From: JALSJK01 sp964530345
Lineage (GTDB): Bacteria > Pseudomonadota > Gammaproteobacteria > Methylococcales > Methylomonadaceae
Direction: 5' to 3'
DNA length: 7,531 nt
Assembly (NCBI GenBank): GCA_964530345.1
Contig: CAZGYJ010000142.1
Coordinates: 1-7,531 of the forward strand
The notes under the pieces were generated by a model that searched no databases, had not been told where the DNA came from, and saw only the letters and a list, made by a program, of their open reading frames with translations. The translations under genes and the position numbers were made by a program. Shown here piece by piece: positions 1-6,236 of the stretch (positions are counted from its first letter, which is position 1; the number at the start of each line of letters is the position of its first letter).

Positions 1-876
1 CTCATTTCGAAAAGACACAAACATCTACACCAGGGAGGATTATGGGAGTTTCCAGGCGGGAAGGTCGAGAAAGGCGAAGATGTTAGACATGCTTTGGCAA
101 GAGAGTTAAAGGAGGAATTGAATTTAACTGTTGAACAAGCCAAGCCGTTGATTACCATCAATCATCAATATGATGATTTGGCCGTTTGTCTGGAAGTGTG
201 GGAAGTTGTCGAATTTTCTGGTTATCTGAAGGCGTGTGAAGGTCAGCCAATTCGATGGGTCAAGACTGATGAATTACGACATTATGATTTTCCGGCAGCG
301 AATCTTCCAATCATCAGTGCAACTTGTTTGCCGCGATATTATGCGATTCTGGATGATGCCAGGCTGGAAAAATTGCAGCATAATTTTCTCAAGATCATCA
401 AAAATGGCATCAAGTTGATTCAGCTTAGGGCAAAATCATTGGCTGAACAAGAGGTTCGGGAATTCATGCGATTCATCAAGCCTTATTGTGAAAAAAATAA
501 TGTTCAGCTACTGTTAAATTCAGGTATGGCAAATGCCTGGAAGCTTGCTCAATATGGATTACATTTAACCAGCTCAGATTTAATGACTCTGTCGACAAGG
601 CCGGGAGGTTTTAAATGGGTTGGTGCATCTTGCCATAGTTTGGAAGATTTGAGGCTTGCCGAGAGTTTTCAACTTGATTTTGCCGTTTTGGGGGCTGTAT
701 TACCTACCGCGACTCATCCCGGTATTGAAACACTGGGTTGGGAAAAATTTGCCAAGTTGGTCAGGCAAGTTAATATTCCTGTTTACGCACTGGGTGGTAT
801 GGACTTATCAGATCAGGAGCAGGCGATCTATTCTGGAGCGCAAGGTATTGCGGGTATTCGTACTTTTCTGAACTAG
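1..876 (+). CDS. Nudix hydrolase (MutT type) fused to a ThiE/TenI-like domain, 5' end missing
   Basis: The reading frame is open from the first base, so the start codon lies left of the window; 291 residues are visible. Visible residues 20-42 form a Nudix box (G20, E26, then R34-E35-L36 and E38-E39), the Mg-binding catalytic signature of MutT-like pyrophosphohydrolases, which remove oxidised nucleotides such as 8-oxo-dGTP. The last glycine of the consensus is Asn here (N41). Residues about 107-291 resemble thiamine-phosphate synthase/TenI: RYYAIL (112-117), QLRAKS (141-146), ASCHS (209-213), LPTATHPG (234-241) and ALGGM (263-267). The usual ThiE 'ND' and 'HLGQxD' sites read LLLNS and HLTSSD, so I doubt that it makes thiamine phosphate. 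Such Nudix-ThiE fusions are known in gammaproteobacteria; the role of the second domain is unclear to me. A TTG at 94 lies inside the Nudix box and is not the start. The gene converges with the SPOR gene, 8 bases away. Confidence 0.9.
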   Translation, partial: LISKRHKHLHQGGLWEFPGGKVEKGEDVRHALARELKEELNLTVEQAKPLITINHQYDDLAVCLEVWEVVEFSGYLKACEGQPIRWVKTDELRHYDFPAANLPIISATCLPRYYAILDDARLEKLQHNFLKIIKNGIKLIQLRAKSLAEQEVREFMRFIKPYCEKNNVQLLLNSGMANAWKLAQYGLHLTSSDLMTLSTRPGGFKWVGASCHSLEDLRLAESFQLDFAVLGAVLPTATHPGIETLGWEKFAKLVRQVNIPVYALGGMDLSDQEQAIYSGAQGIAGIRTFLN

Positions 877-884
877 TTGCCGTG

Positions 885-1481
885 TTATCCTTTTAGTTCA
901 GTGACGATGGTCGCAATTCCTTCCTTTTTTAGCCGGTTACGAACTCTTTCAACGGTCGATAGCTTTGCATAAGGGCCAATTTTAAGGCGATTCCAGATGA
1001 CATTTCCGACCTTGGCTTTTTCAATTTTTGATTGTATTCCCATGAAAGCTAGTCGAGCTTTTAGCTTGTCAGCTTCTTGATATTCCCGAAATGAGCCGAC
1101 CTGTAAAACATACTGAGCAGATTTAGCCTTGCCAACCTTTTCTTCTCTGGCACGGGTTTTTATTTCATATTCCGGTATTCGTACTTCTTTGGATTCCAAA
1201 AGGTTATAGAAATCAAACTGTGGCTCAATTTGTTCTGGTTGGGGTTGGGCCATTTTTTTAGTGGGTTTTTTTTCCGGCTTGGGCGGTGTTACAGGAAGTG
1301 GTTTGGTGATGACAGCTGTAACTTGTTCTTCTGGGGGTGAATCGCCAAGAAAACTCAAGCTCCAGGCAAATCCGGCTATTAATAGGATGACCAACAGCCA
1401 ACGCCACCAACTGATTCTTGTCTCATGCTGGTTACGTTTTCTGCGCGGTGATGATGTTCTAGGTTTGTAATCTCTTGCCAT
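885..1481 (-). CDS. SPOR-domain membrane protein, FtsN-like
   Basis: This 198-residue protein has a short basic cytoplasmic tail (residues 1-24, with PRRKR), one membrane segment (about 25-45, WWRWLLVILLIAGF), a Pro/Lys/Gln-rich linker (about 48-88) and a C-terminal SPOR domain (about 121-196, with YVLQVGSF and WNRLKIGPYA). SPOR domains bind glycan strands stripped of stem peptides at the division septum. The layout of tail, single anchor, periplasmic linker and SPOR is that of FtsN, the late divisome activator. The stretch at 91-106 (FYNLLESKEV and onward) fits the conserved segment before SPOR in FtsN-like proteins, as far as I recall. The start ATG at 1481 overlaps the argS stop by one base (TAATG), so translation is probably coupled to argS. 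In Pseudomonas the gene after argS is of this kind and is followed by hslV and hslU; here a convergent Nudix gene follows instead. FtsN is a good guess, but other SPOR proteins look alike, so no symbol is given. Confidence 0.9.
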   Translation of the reverse strand: MARDYKPRTSSPRRKRNQHETRISWWRWLLVILLIAGFAWSLSFLGDSPPEEQVTAVITKPLPVTPPKPEKKPTKKMAQPQPEQIEPQFDFYNLLESKEVRIPEYEIKTRAREEKVGKAKSAQYVLQVGSFREYQEADKLKARLAFMGIQSKIEKAKVGNVIWNRLKIGPYAKLSTVERVRNRLKKEGIATIVTELKG

Positions 1482-3241
1482 TACATTGATTCTGGAGCAT
1501 TTATATTCAATAAGTCTAGTCCATTAGCAATTACTTGTTTTACGGCATCAATTAAATTTAGTCGCGCGTTACGTAAAGCAGTATCTTCAACTAGAAATTG
1601 ATGGGCGTTGTAGTAGGTATGAAACTCGTTAGCCAATTCTCGCAAATAAAGGATAAGTTGATGCGGTTCATATTTCAGGGCCGATTTTTCAACAATTTCC
1701 GGGTATCTGGACATGCTGGCGACCAAATCAGTTTCATGAGACTGATTGAGTTTATCCAGGTTATCCATGCCTTGTGGAATATTTCGCGACCAGCCTTTCT
1801 CATCCAACTGACGAAATACGCTGCAAACTCTGGCATGGGCATATTGTACATAATAAACTGGATTCTCATTAGTCTTTGATGTGGCCAGCTTTAAATCAAA
1901 ATCCAGATGTTGTTCGGAACGGCGCATGGCATAAAAAAACCGCGCGGCATCTTTTCCTACCTCATTACGAAGTTGCCTCAAGGTGACAAATTCTCCAGCT
2001 CGTGTGGACATGGGAATTTTTTCTTTGCCCCGGTAAAGAATGGCAAACTGTACCAGTAATACCTTCAGTTTTTCAGGGTTAGCTCCCAAGGCTTGTAAAG
2101 CTGCCTTTACCCTGGGAATATAGCCGTGATGATCGGCCCCCCAAATATCAATGATTTGATCAAAGCCCCGATCCAGCTTGTTCATGTGATAAGCAATATC
2201 TGAAGCAAAATAAGTGGTTTGACCATTATCCCGAACCACTACCCGGTCTTTTTCATCGCCAAGCTGACTGGAAGCGAACCAGGTTGCGCCATCTTTTTGA
2301 TAAAGATAACCGGCTTGGCCCAGGCGTTGCAGTGCGTCCTGAACGGAACCGTTTGCCATTAATTGACGCTCTGAAAACCATTCCTGAAAAGTCACGCCAA
2401 ATTCTGATAGGTCTTCTTTAATATCATCCAGAATTTGTTTTAGCCCCAGAGAAAAAATATCTTCATATTGAGAGGAGTCCAGTAACTCCTTGGCACGATT
2501 TATCAGTGCATCAATATGTGTTTCTTTATCCCCACCTTGCGGTTCATCCGCGGGTAAATTCTCCATAACCAGTTCGGCCGGTTTTCGATAGTCATTTTCA
2601 GAATGCTGATGGATTTCTCTGGCAATATCCCGGATATAATCACCCCGGTATCCATTACTAGGGAAAGGAATGATTTCCCCGCATTCTTCAAGATAGCGTA
2701 ACCAGATGCTGGTAGCCAGAATATCCATTTGTCGGCCCGCATCATTGACGTAGTATTCCCGGTGAACATCAAAGCCGACAGCTTCCAGTAAATCAGAAAC
2801 TACAGAGCCATAGGCTGCTCCCCGTCCATGACCAACATGCAATGGTCCGGTCGGATTCGCAGAGACAAATTCAACCTGAATTTTTTTTCCGGCGCCAATG
2901 TCGCTTTTGCCGAATTCATGACCAAGATCATGAATTTGAGAGATGATTTGGTACTGCGCATTGGGGTTAATAAAAAAATTGATGAAGCCTGGGCCAGCAA
3001 TTTCAATATTATTAATTGCCGGGTCGTCAGATATTGCATCAACTATTTTTTCTGCCAGTTGTCTGGGATTCATTTTGGCCGGTTTGGCCAGGATCATGGC
3101 AATATTGGAAGCAAAATCACCATGCTGCGAATCACGGGTTCGTTCAATGGTGATTTTAGGTGTTAAATTTTCATCGATAATGCCTTGGTTTTTTATCGCC
3201 GATAGGGCTTTTTCAATAACTGAGGCAAGTTTTTGTTTCAT
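1481..3241 (-). CDS. argS: arginyl-tRNA synthetase
   Basis: ArgS joins arginine to tRNA-Arg using ATP, in the cytoplasm. The protein is 586 residues, a normal length. In order it has an N-terminal Add1/tRNA D-loop-recognising domain (about 1-90), the class I Rossmann catalytic core with NPTGPLHVGHGRG (HIGH signature HVGH at 135-138), the KMSKS-loop region IPMSTRAGEFVTL (409-421), and a DALR-type anticodon-binding domain (about 465-586). The PMSTR form replaces canonical KMSKS. This is common in ArgRS, and the following run VGKDAARFFYAMRRSEQHLD marks the Pseudomonas-like rather than the E. coli-like ArgS type. The ATG at 3241 gives a full N-terminus but has no strong Shine-Dalgarno sequence. 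It lies 73 bases after priA on the same strand, so they are probably co-transcribed, though a promoter-like sequence sits in the gap. The stop overlaps the SPOR start. Confidence 0.97.
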   Translation of the reverse strand: MKQKLASVIEKALSAIKNQGIIDENLTPKITIERTRDSQHGDFASNIAMILAKPAKMNPRQLAEKIVDAISDDPAINNIEIAGPGFINFFINPNAQYQIISQIHDLGHEFGKSDIGAGKKIQVEFVSANPTGPLHVGHGRGAAYGSVVSDLLEAVGFDVHREYYVNDAGRQMDILATSIWLRYLEECGEIIPFPSNGYRGDYIRDIAREIHQHSENDYRKPAELVMENLPADEPQGGDKETHIDALINRAKELLDSSQYEDIFSLGLKQILDDIKEDLSEFGVTFQEWFSERQLMANGSVQDALQRLGQAGYLYQKDGATWFASSQLGDEKDRVVVRDNGQTTYFASDIAYHMNKLDRGFDQIIDIWGADHHGYIPRVKAALQALGANPEKLKVLLVQFAILYRGKEKIPMSTRAGEFVTLRQLRNEVGKDAARFFYAMRRSEQHLDFDLKLATSKTNENPVYYVQYAHARVCSVFRQLDEKGWSRNIPQGMDNLDKLNQSHETDLVASMSRYPEIVEKSALKYEPHQLILYLRELANEFHTYYNAHQFLVEDTALRNARLNLIDAVKQVIANGLDLLNINAPESM

Positions 3242-3279
3242 GGTCTAGAAAAAATGTTCTGGGCACAAAGTAACCGGGT

Positions 3280-3309
3280 ATTATCCATGAAATGCTGAAG
3301 ATTATCCAA
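3280..3309 (-). promoter_or_regulatory. possible sigma-70 promoter for argS
   Basis: In the priA-argS gap the minus strand reads TTGGAT (3309-3304), 18 bases, then GATAAT (3285-3280). This is a fair match to the -35 and -10 hexamers and would start transcription about 30 bases before the argS ATG. It could let argS be made apart from priA. The match is imperfect and the gap is short, so this is tentative. Confidence 0.3.
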
Positions 3310-3314
3310 TTTGA

Positions 3315-5519
3315 TTAATACAGATCAACAGGGTCTATATCCAGCGACCAGCGGACTTTTTTTGACAATTTCATGGTTTCGATTACCGGCATTAAGCTAT
3401 CCAGCAAATCATGCAATTCAGGTCGAATACTTGTTTGTATAAGTAATTGATAATGGTAACGACCAGCGCGTTTTTCCATGGGCGCCGGGACTGGACCAAG
3501 TACTTGAGTAGTGTTGCCGCCAGATTTCAGTAAATCAGCAATTTGTTGTAAAAATTTGATAGGTGTTTGCTTGTCCATTGCCAAAACCCGAAATAAAGCT
3601 TGATAGCTGAAAGGAGGAAGTTGGGCAGTCTGTCTTTCTGCAAGTGCTGAACGGGCAAAATGACTGTAGCCTTGATGAATCAAAGTTAGCAATAAGGGGT
3701 GATCTGGCTTGCGGGTCTGCAATACCACTTTGCCAGGTTTCTCAGCCCGCCCAGCTCTGCCAGAGACCTGGACAATCATTTGCGCCAGTTTTTCTGGCGC
3801 ATGATAATCAATACCGAATAAGCCACTATCCACATCCAGCATGGCGACTAAAGTGACGTTTGGAAAATGATGGCCTTTAGCCAACATTTGTGTGCCCAGT
3901 ATGATTTCAGCCTGGCCAGAATTAATGGCTTGCAATTGTTCTTCAAGTCGGTTTTTGCGTTTGGTGGTATCCCTGTCCAGGCGAATAGTTCGGGAATTGG
4001 GGAAAAATTCTTGCAGGGCCTGTTCGATTCTTTCAGTTCCCAAGCCAATCGGCGTCAATTCCTTGCTTTGGCATGAATGACATTGATGGGAAAGTGTTTG
4101 TTCCTGAGCACAATGATGACAACGCAGTTTCTTTTCTTTGAAATGCACAACCAAGTTGGCATCGCAGCGATGGCAGCGGGCAATCCAACCACAGTGGTGA
4201 CACATCAGGACGGGAGCAAAGCCGCGCCGGTTTAAAAAAATCAGAACCTGTTCGCGTTTTTCAAGGGTTTGACTAATTTGAGCCAATAATTGCTCGGAAA
4301 AACCCTCCTGCATTTTTTTATTTCGAATATCCAGTAATTGAATTACTGGTTTGGTGGCATTTCCTGCTCGTTCAGATAAGGTAAGATGGTGGTAGCGTTT
4401 TCTGGCGGCATTTTGCAGGCTTTCCAATGAGGGTGTTGCTGAGCCTAAAACCACAGGAATATTGAGCATTTTCCCGCGAACGACGGCGACATCTCGCGCG
4501 GAAAACCGAAAACCCTCTTGTTGTTTGAAGGAATTATCGTGCTCTTCATCAAGAATAATTAGCCCGGGACGTAGCATTGGGGTAAACAGTGCCGATCGGG
4601 TACCGAGTAAAATTGAGGTCTGTCCCCGCTGCATTTTTAACCAGGCTTCAAAACGCTGGAGGTTAGTAAGTTTGGAGTGAAAAATTGCAATCGGCACAGC
4701 AAAACGCTTGCGAAAACGCTCCTCAAGTTGTGGAGTTAGTGTTATTTCCGGCAATAGCACCAGTACTTGTTTGCCACCACCCAACACTTGCTGAATAATT
4801 TGCATATATACTTCAGTTTTACCGCTGCCGGTAACCCCTTCCAATAAAAAAGCTTTGAATTGATCAAGTGCTTCGCAAACACTATTAATTGCACTCTGTT
4901 GCTCGGCGTTTGCATTAAATGTCGATGACAGCAAGATCTGATTTGGAACGGCATCTGTGGATTTCAATGGCTTGGTTTCTTTTATCCATTGCTTATCGAG
5001 GATCTTTTTTAATGGCGTTTGCCAGTTCTCGATCTGGAATGAAATTTGGGTCTCAGATAGACCTAACGGGCTGTTTTTGAACAGCTTGATCAATGCCTGT
5101 TGTTTTTTGGCAGCTTTGATAGTTTCAGGGTCGAGAGTTTTACCAATATCAGTCAGAGCGTAACATGATTCCTGATTCAGTCTGGCTGGTTTTCCTTTCC
5201 TTAACAATACAGGGAAAGCAGTCATCATCACTTCGCCAATTGGATAATGATAGTAATTGGATGCCCAATGTAATAGCTCAATATCCAGTTTGCTCAGTAG
5301 CGGGGAATCATCGAGAAACTCTGTAATGTTTTTCAGTTTTTCAATCTTGAATGTTGTGGTATTTGTTATTTCCAGCAAAATACCAATTTTTTCTCCACTA
5401 CCAAAGGGGACACGCACTCTGGTACCTATTTTTGCTTGTGAGCTTTTTACATTGGCTGGAGGTAAATAGTCGAACAAACGGTTGATTGGAACAGCCACAG
5501 CAACACGAAAAATCTTCAT
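3315..5519 (-). CDS. priA: primosomal protein N' (replication restart helicase PriA)
   Basis: PriA is a 3'-5' superfamily 2 helicase that recognises stalled forks and D-loops and reloads DnaB away from the origin. Residue numbers count from this start. The N-terminal 3'-DNA-binding domain begins MKIFRVAVAVPINRLFDYLP. Then come Walker A GVTGSGKT (228-235), the DEEH box (324-327), motif III SATPS (360-364) and motif VI QVSGRAGRAEKPG (584-596). Eight zinc-binding cysteines lie as four CxxC pairs between about 440 and 483. The C-terminus WSLDIDPVDLY is typical. I chose ATG 5519, giving 734 residues (E. coli PriA has 732), because the family starts a few residues before its xxVPxxxxFDY motif. The frame stays open to an ATG at 5546 and a GTG at 5564, which would add 9 or 15 residues (the latter beginning MQFSLKMTSNSAVDK), but no start has a good Shine-Dalgarno sequence. 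The added part overlaps the duplicated non-coding unit that begins near 5535. It is the first gene of a likely priA-argS-SPOR operon. Confidence 0.95.
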   Translation of the reverse strand: MKIFRVAVAVPINRLFDYLPPANVKSSQAKIGTRVRVPFGSGEKIGILLEITNTTTFKIEKLKNITEFLDDSPLLSKLDIELLHWASNYYHYPIGEVMMTAFPVLLRKGKPARLNQESCYALTDIGKTLDPETIKAAKKQQALIKLFKNSPLGLSETQISFQIENWQTPLKKILDKQWIKETKPLKSTDAVPNQILLSSTFNANAEQQSAINSVCEALDQFKAFLLEGVTGSGKTEVYMQIIQQVLGGGKQVLVLLPEITLTPQLEERFRKRFAVPIAIFHSKLTNLQRFEAWLKMQRGQTSILLGTRSALFTPMLRPGLIILDEEHDNSFKQQEGFRFSARDVAVVRGKMLNIPVVLGSATPSLESLQNAARKRYHHLTLSERAGNATKPVIQLLDIRNKKMQEGFSEQLLAQISQTLEKREQVLIFLNRRGFAPVLMCHHCGWIARCHRCDANLVVHFKEKKLRCHHCAQEQTLSHQCHSCQSKELTPIGLGTERIEQALQEFFPNSRTIRLDRDTTKRKNRLEEQLQAINSGQAEIILGTQMLAKGHHFPNVTLVAMLDVDSGLFGIDYHAPEKLAQMIVQVSGRAGRAEKPGKVVLQTRKPDHPLLLTLIHQGYSHFARSALAERQTAQLPPFSYQALFRVLAMDKQTPIKFLQQIADLLKSGGNTTQVLGPVPAPMEKRAGRYHYQLLIQTSIRPELHDLLDSLMPVIETMKLSKKVRWSLDIDPVDLY

Positions 5520-5594
5520 CTTGTCAACAGCAGAATTAGATGTCATTTTTAAACTAAATTGCACCTAATTGAGCTAAGTGATTATTAATCAGGC

Positions 5595-5636
5595 ATAATT
5601 TGAGTTGTTCACAAAAGCTGTGGATAACTCTGTGGA
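5595..5636 (+). repeat. 42-base DnaA-box element, copy 1
   Basis: This is identical to 5976-6017 except for two adjacent bases (TT at 5608-5609, CC at 5989-5990). It begins ATAATTTGAGTTG, has CACAAAAGC in the middle and ends with a DnaA-box pair in the phrase CTGTGGATAACTCTGTGGA. From memory, its first 16 bases match the region around box R4 of E. coli oriC. Confidence 0.95.
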
Positions 5637-5639
5637 TTA
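5605..5639 (-). promoter_or_regulatory. DnaA-box cluster 1
   Basis: A perfect box, TTATCCACA on the minus strand, lies at 5619-5627. Twelve bases on (start to start), 5631-5639 reads TAATCCACA on the same strand, one mismatch. On the plus strand, 5605-5613 reads TTGTTCACA, one mismatch to TTWTNCACA and facing the perfect box. The cluster starts about 85 bases upstream of the chosen priA ATG, so DnaA bound here could also affect priA transcription. Confidence 0.7.
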
Positions 5640-5809
5640 GGTCTTTTTTTCTTGGCTGAAGCATGGTATTTACTGGTATTTTGTTAGATTGCTTAGTTTT
5701 GAAGCCAAAAGATAAATATATTATTTTTCAATTGGTTATGATTTTTTTAAGAAATTGAATATTTTTTTCCTGCTTACTGGTTCACAAAATTATTTTCTTA
5801 AATTTTTAT

Positions 5810-5818
5810 TGTGAATAA
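5810..5818 (-). promoter_or_regulatory. DnaA box, relaxed consensus
   Basis: TGTGAATAA on the plus strand is TTATTCACA on the minus strand, a full match to TTWTNCACA. It sits inside the AT-rich core. The aligned site in copy 2 (6192-6200) reads TGTGCGTAA, one mismatch to the consensus, so the slot is partly kept in both copies. Confidence 0.45.
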
Positions 5819-5975
5819 GTCAATTTTTAATGGCTAAAAAGGACTAATAATTTCCTATGAATTTTAAGTTTTTGCAAAAAAAGAAAAATAACAATGCTGG
5901 AAAATAAACTCAAAAATTAGACCACATTTTTCATGTTCGTTGCATAATAATTATCCAAGTCATTCATCAATATAA

Positions 5976-6017
5976 ATAATTTGAGTTGCCCACAAAAGCT
6001 GTGGATAACTCTGTGGA
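5976..6017 (+). repeat. 42-base DnaA-box element, copy 2
   Basis: This is the second copy of the element at 5595-5636, in the same orientation, 381 bases further on, with 40 of 42 bases identical. The CC at 5989-5990 makes a five-base inverted pair, CCACA and TGTGG around AAAGC, which copy 1 has only as CACA and TGTG. Confidence 0.95.
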
Positions 6018-6020
6018 CTT
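5986..6020 (-). promoter_or_regulatory. DnaA-box cluster 2
   Basis: A perfect box (TTATCCACA on the minus strand) lies at 6000-6008. The facing plus-strand site at 5986-5994 reads TTGCCCACA, two mismatches to TTWTNCACA. The downstream partner at 6012-6020 reads TGTGGACTT on the plus strand, three mismatches to TGTGGATAA. The central box is thus kept and both flanking ones are weaker than in cluster 1. Confidence 0.65.
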
Positions 6021-6114
6021 ATTCTTGTTTGTATCGTTTAATGACGGTTTTTATTACAGTTTTGTTAAATCGGTTGTTTTTAGAGCAAATGGAGTTTTTT
6101 TATTAATTTCAATA

Positions 6115-6123
6115 TGTTATAAA
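6115..6123 (+). promoter_or_regulatory. possible extended -10 promoter for the HNH gene
   Basis: TGTTATAAA fits an extended -10 (TGn followed by TATAAA). No clear -35 is seen, as is common with extended -10 promoters. Transcription would start near 6130, leaving a leader of about 107 bases. The aligned place in copy 1 (5737-5742) reads TATGAT, also -10-like. AT-rich DNA gives such matches by chance, so confidence is low. Confidence 0.25.
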
Positions 6124-6236
6124 TAGCCATAAAAAAGCTCGGATTTAATTGTTGCAAACTGTGTCACATTTTTGTTTTTTATATTTTATGTTGTGCGTAA
6201 GTTGGAAATGTTGTTCAGCTTATCATAAGAAAAATA

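Larger units (their letters stand above)
5535..6202. repeat. diverged tandem duplication, unit about 381 bases
   Basis: Copy 1 begins near 5535 and copy 2 near 5916, both starting with ATTAGA. With no gaps at offset 381, I count 34 of 60 identical bases before the core (5535-5594 against 5916-5975), 40 of 42 in the core, and 63 of 110 after it (5637-5746 against 6018-6127). After a one-base shift (offset 382) the match continues, 31 of 46, to about 5821/6203 (ACTGnnTCACA, then TTGTGnnTAAGT). Base composition alone would give roughly one third identity. The left edge falls near the priA start and the right edge near the HNH start, so most of the gap is two copies of one non-coding unit. I saw no transposon ends. 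Confidence 0.65.
5520..6236. other. AT-rich divergent intergenic region with DnaA boxes; candidate replication origin or DnaA-binding locus
   Basis: About 700 bases separate the divergent genes priA and HNH, and no convincing gene lies inside. Hand counts give 11, 13 and 13 G+C in the three 60-base lines from 5701 to 5880, about 20% GC, far below the flanking genes. The region carries two perfect DnaA boxes, one relaxed-consensus box (TTWTNCACA) and several near-matches, arranged as two nearly identical 42-base elements flanking the AT-rich core. DnaA boxes next to an easily melted AT-rich tract are the hallmark of bacterial origins. I saw no GATC cluster of the enteric oriC type and no usual origin neighbour gene. 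A DnaA-titration site or a DnaA-regulated bidirectional promoter is equally open. Confidence 0.5.

Noticed and set aside
409..600. Possible riboswitch or thiamine-related regulation linked to the ThiE-like domain.
   Set aside because: The region upstream of the gene is outside the window and no THI-box-like sequence is visible inside it.
1598..1879. Open frames antisense to argS and priA (for example 1598-1879, 2828-3166, 3644-3856 and 4462-4680).
   Set aside because: They lie wholly inside well-supported genes, have no recognisable domains and look like shadows of the coding strand.
2005..2025. Missing KMSKS motif in ArgS as a sign of an inactive enzyme.
   Set aside because: The IPMSTR form is usual in this ArgS type, and the HIGH motif and full length are intact.
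3280..3310. Two ATTATCCA repeats (3280-3287 and 3301-3308), 21 bases apart, in the argS-priA gap, resembling DnaA boxes.
   Set aside because: Both fail at the last two bases of the box (TTATCCATG and TTATCCAAT). They are better explained as parts of a possible argS promoter or as chance.
5857..5907. Small open frame starting MNFKFLQKKKNN in the AT-rich core, at a place roughly aligned with the HNH start in copy 2.
   Set aside because: It is only 16 codons, lysine/asparagine-rich as expected from A-rich DNA, with no ribosome-binding sequence and no similarity to the HNH N-terminus.
5951..5959. TTATCCAAG in the intergenic region as another DnaA box.
   Set aside because: It has two mismatches at the conserved CACA end, and the aligned place in copy 1 has no box.
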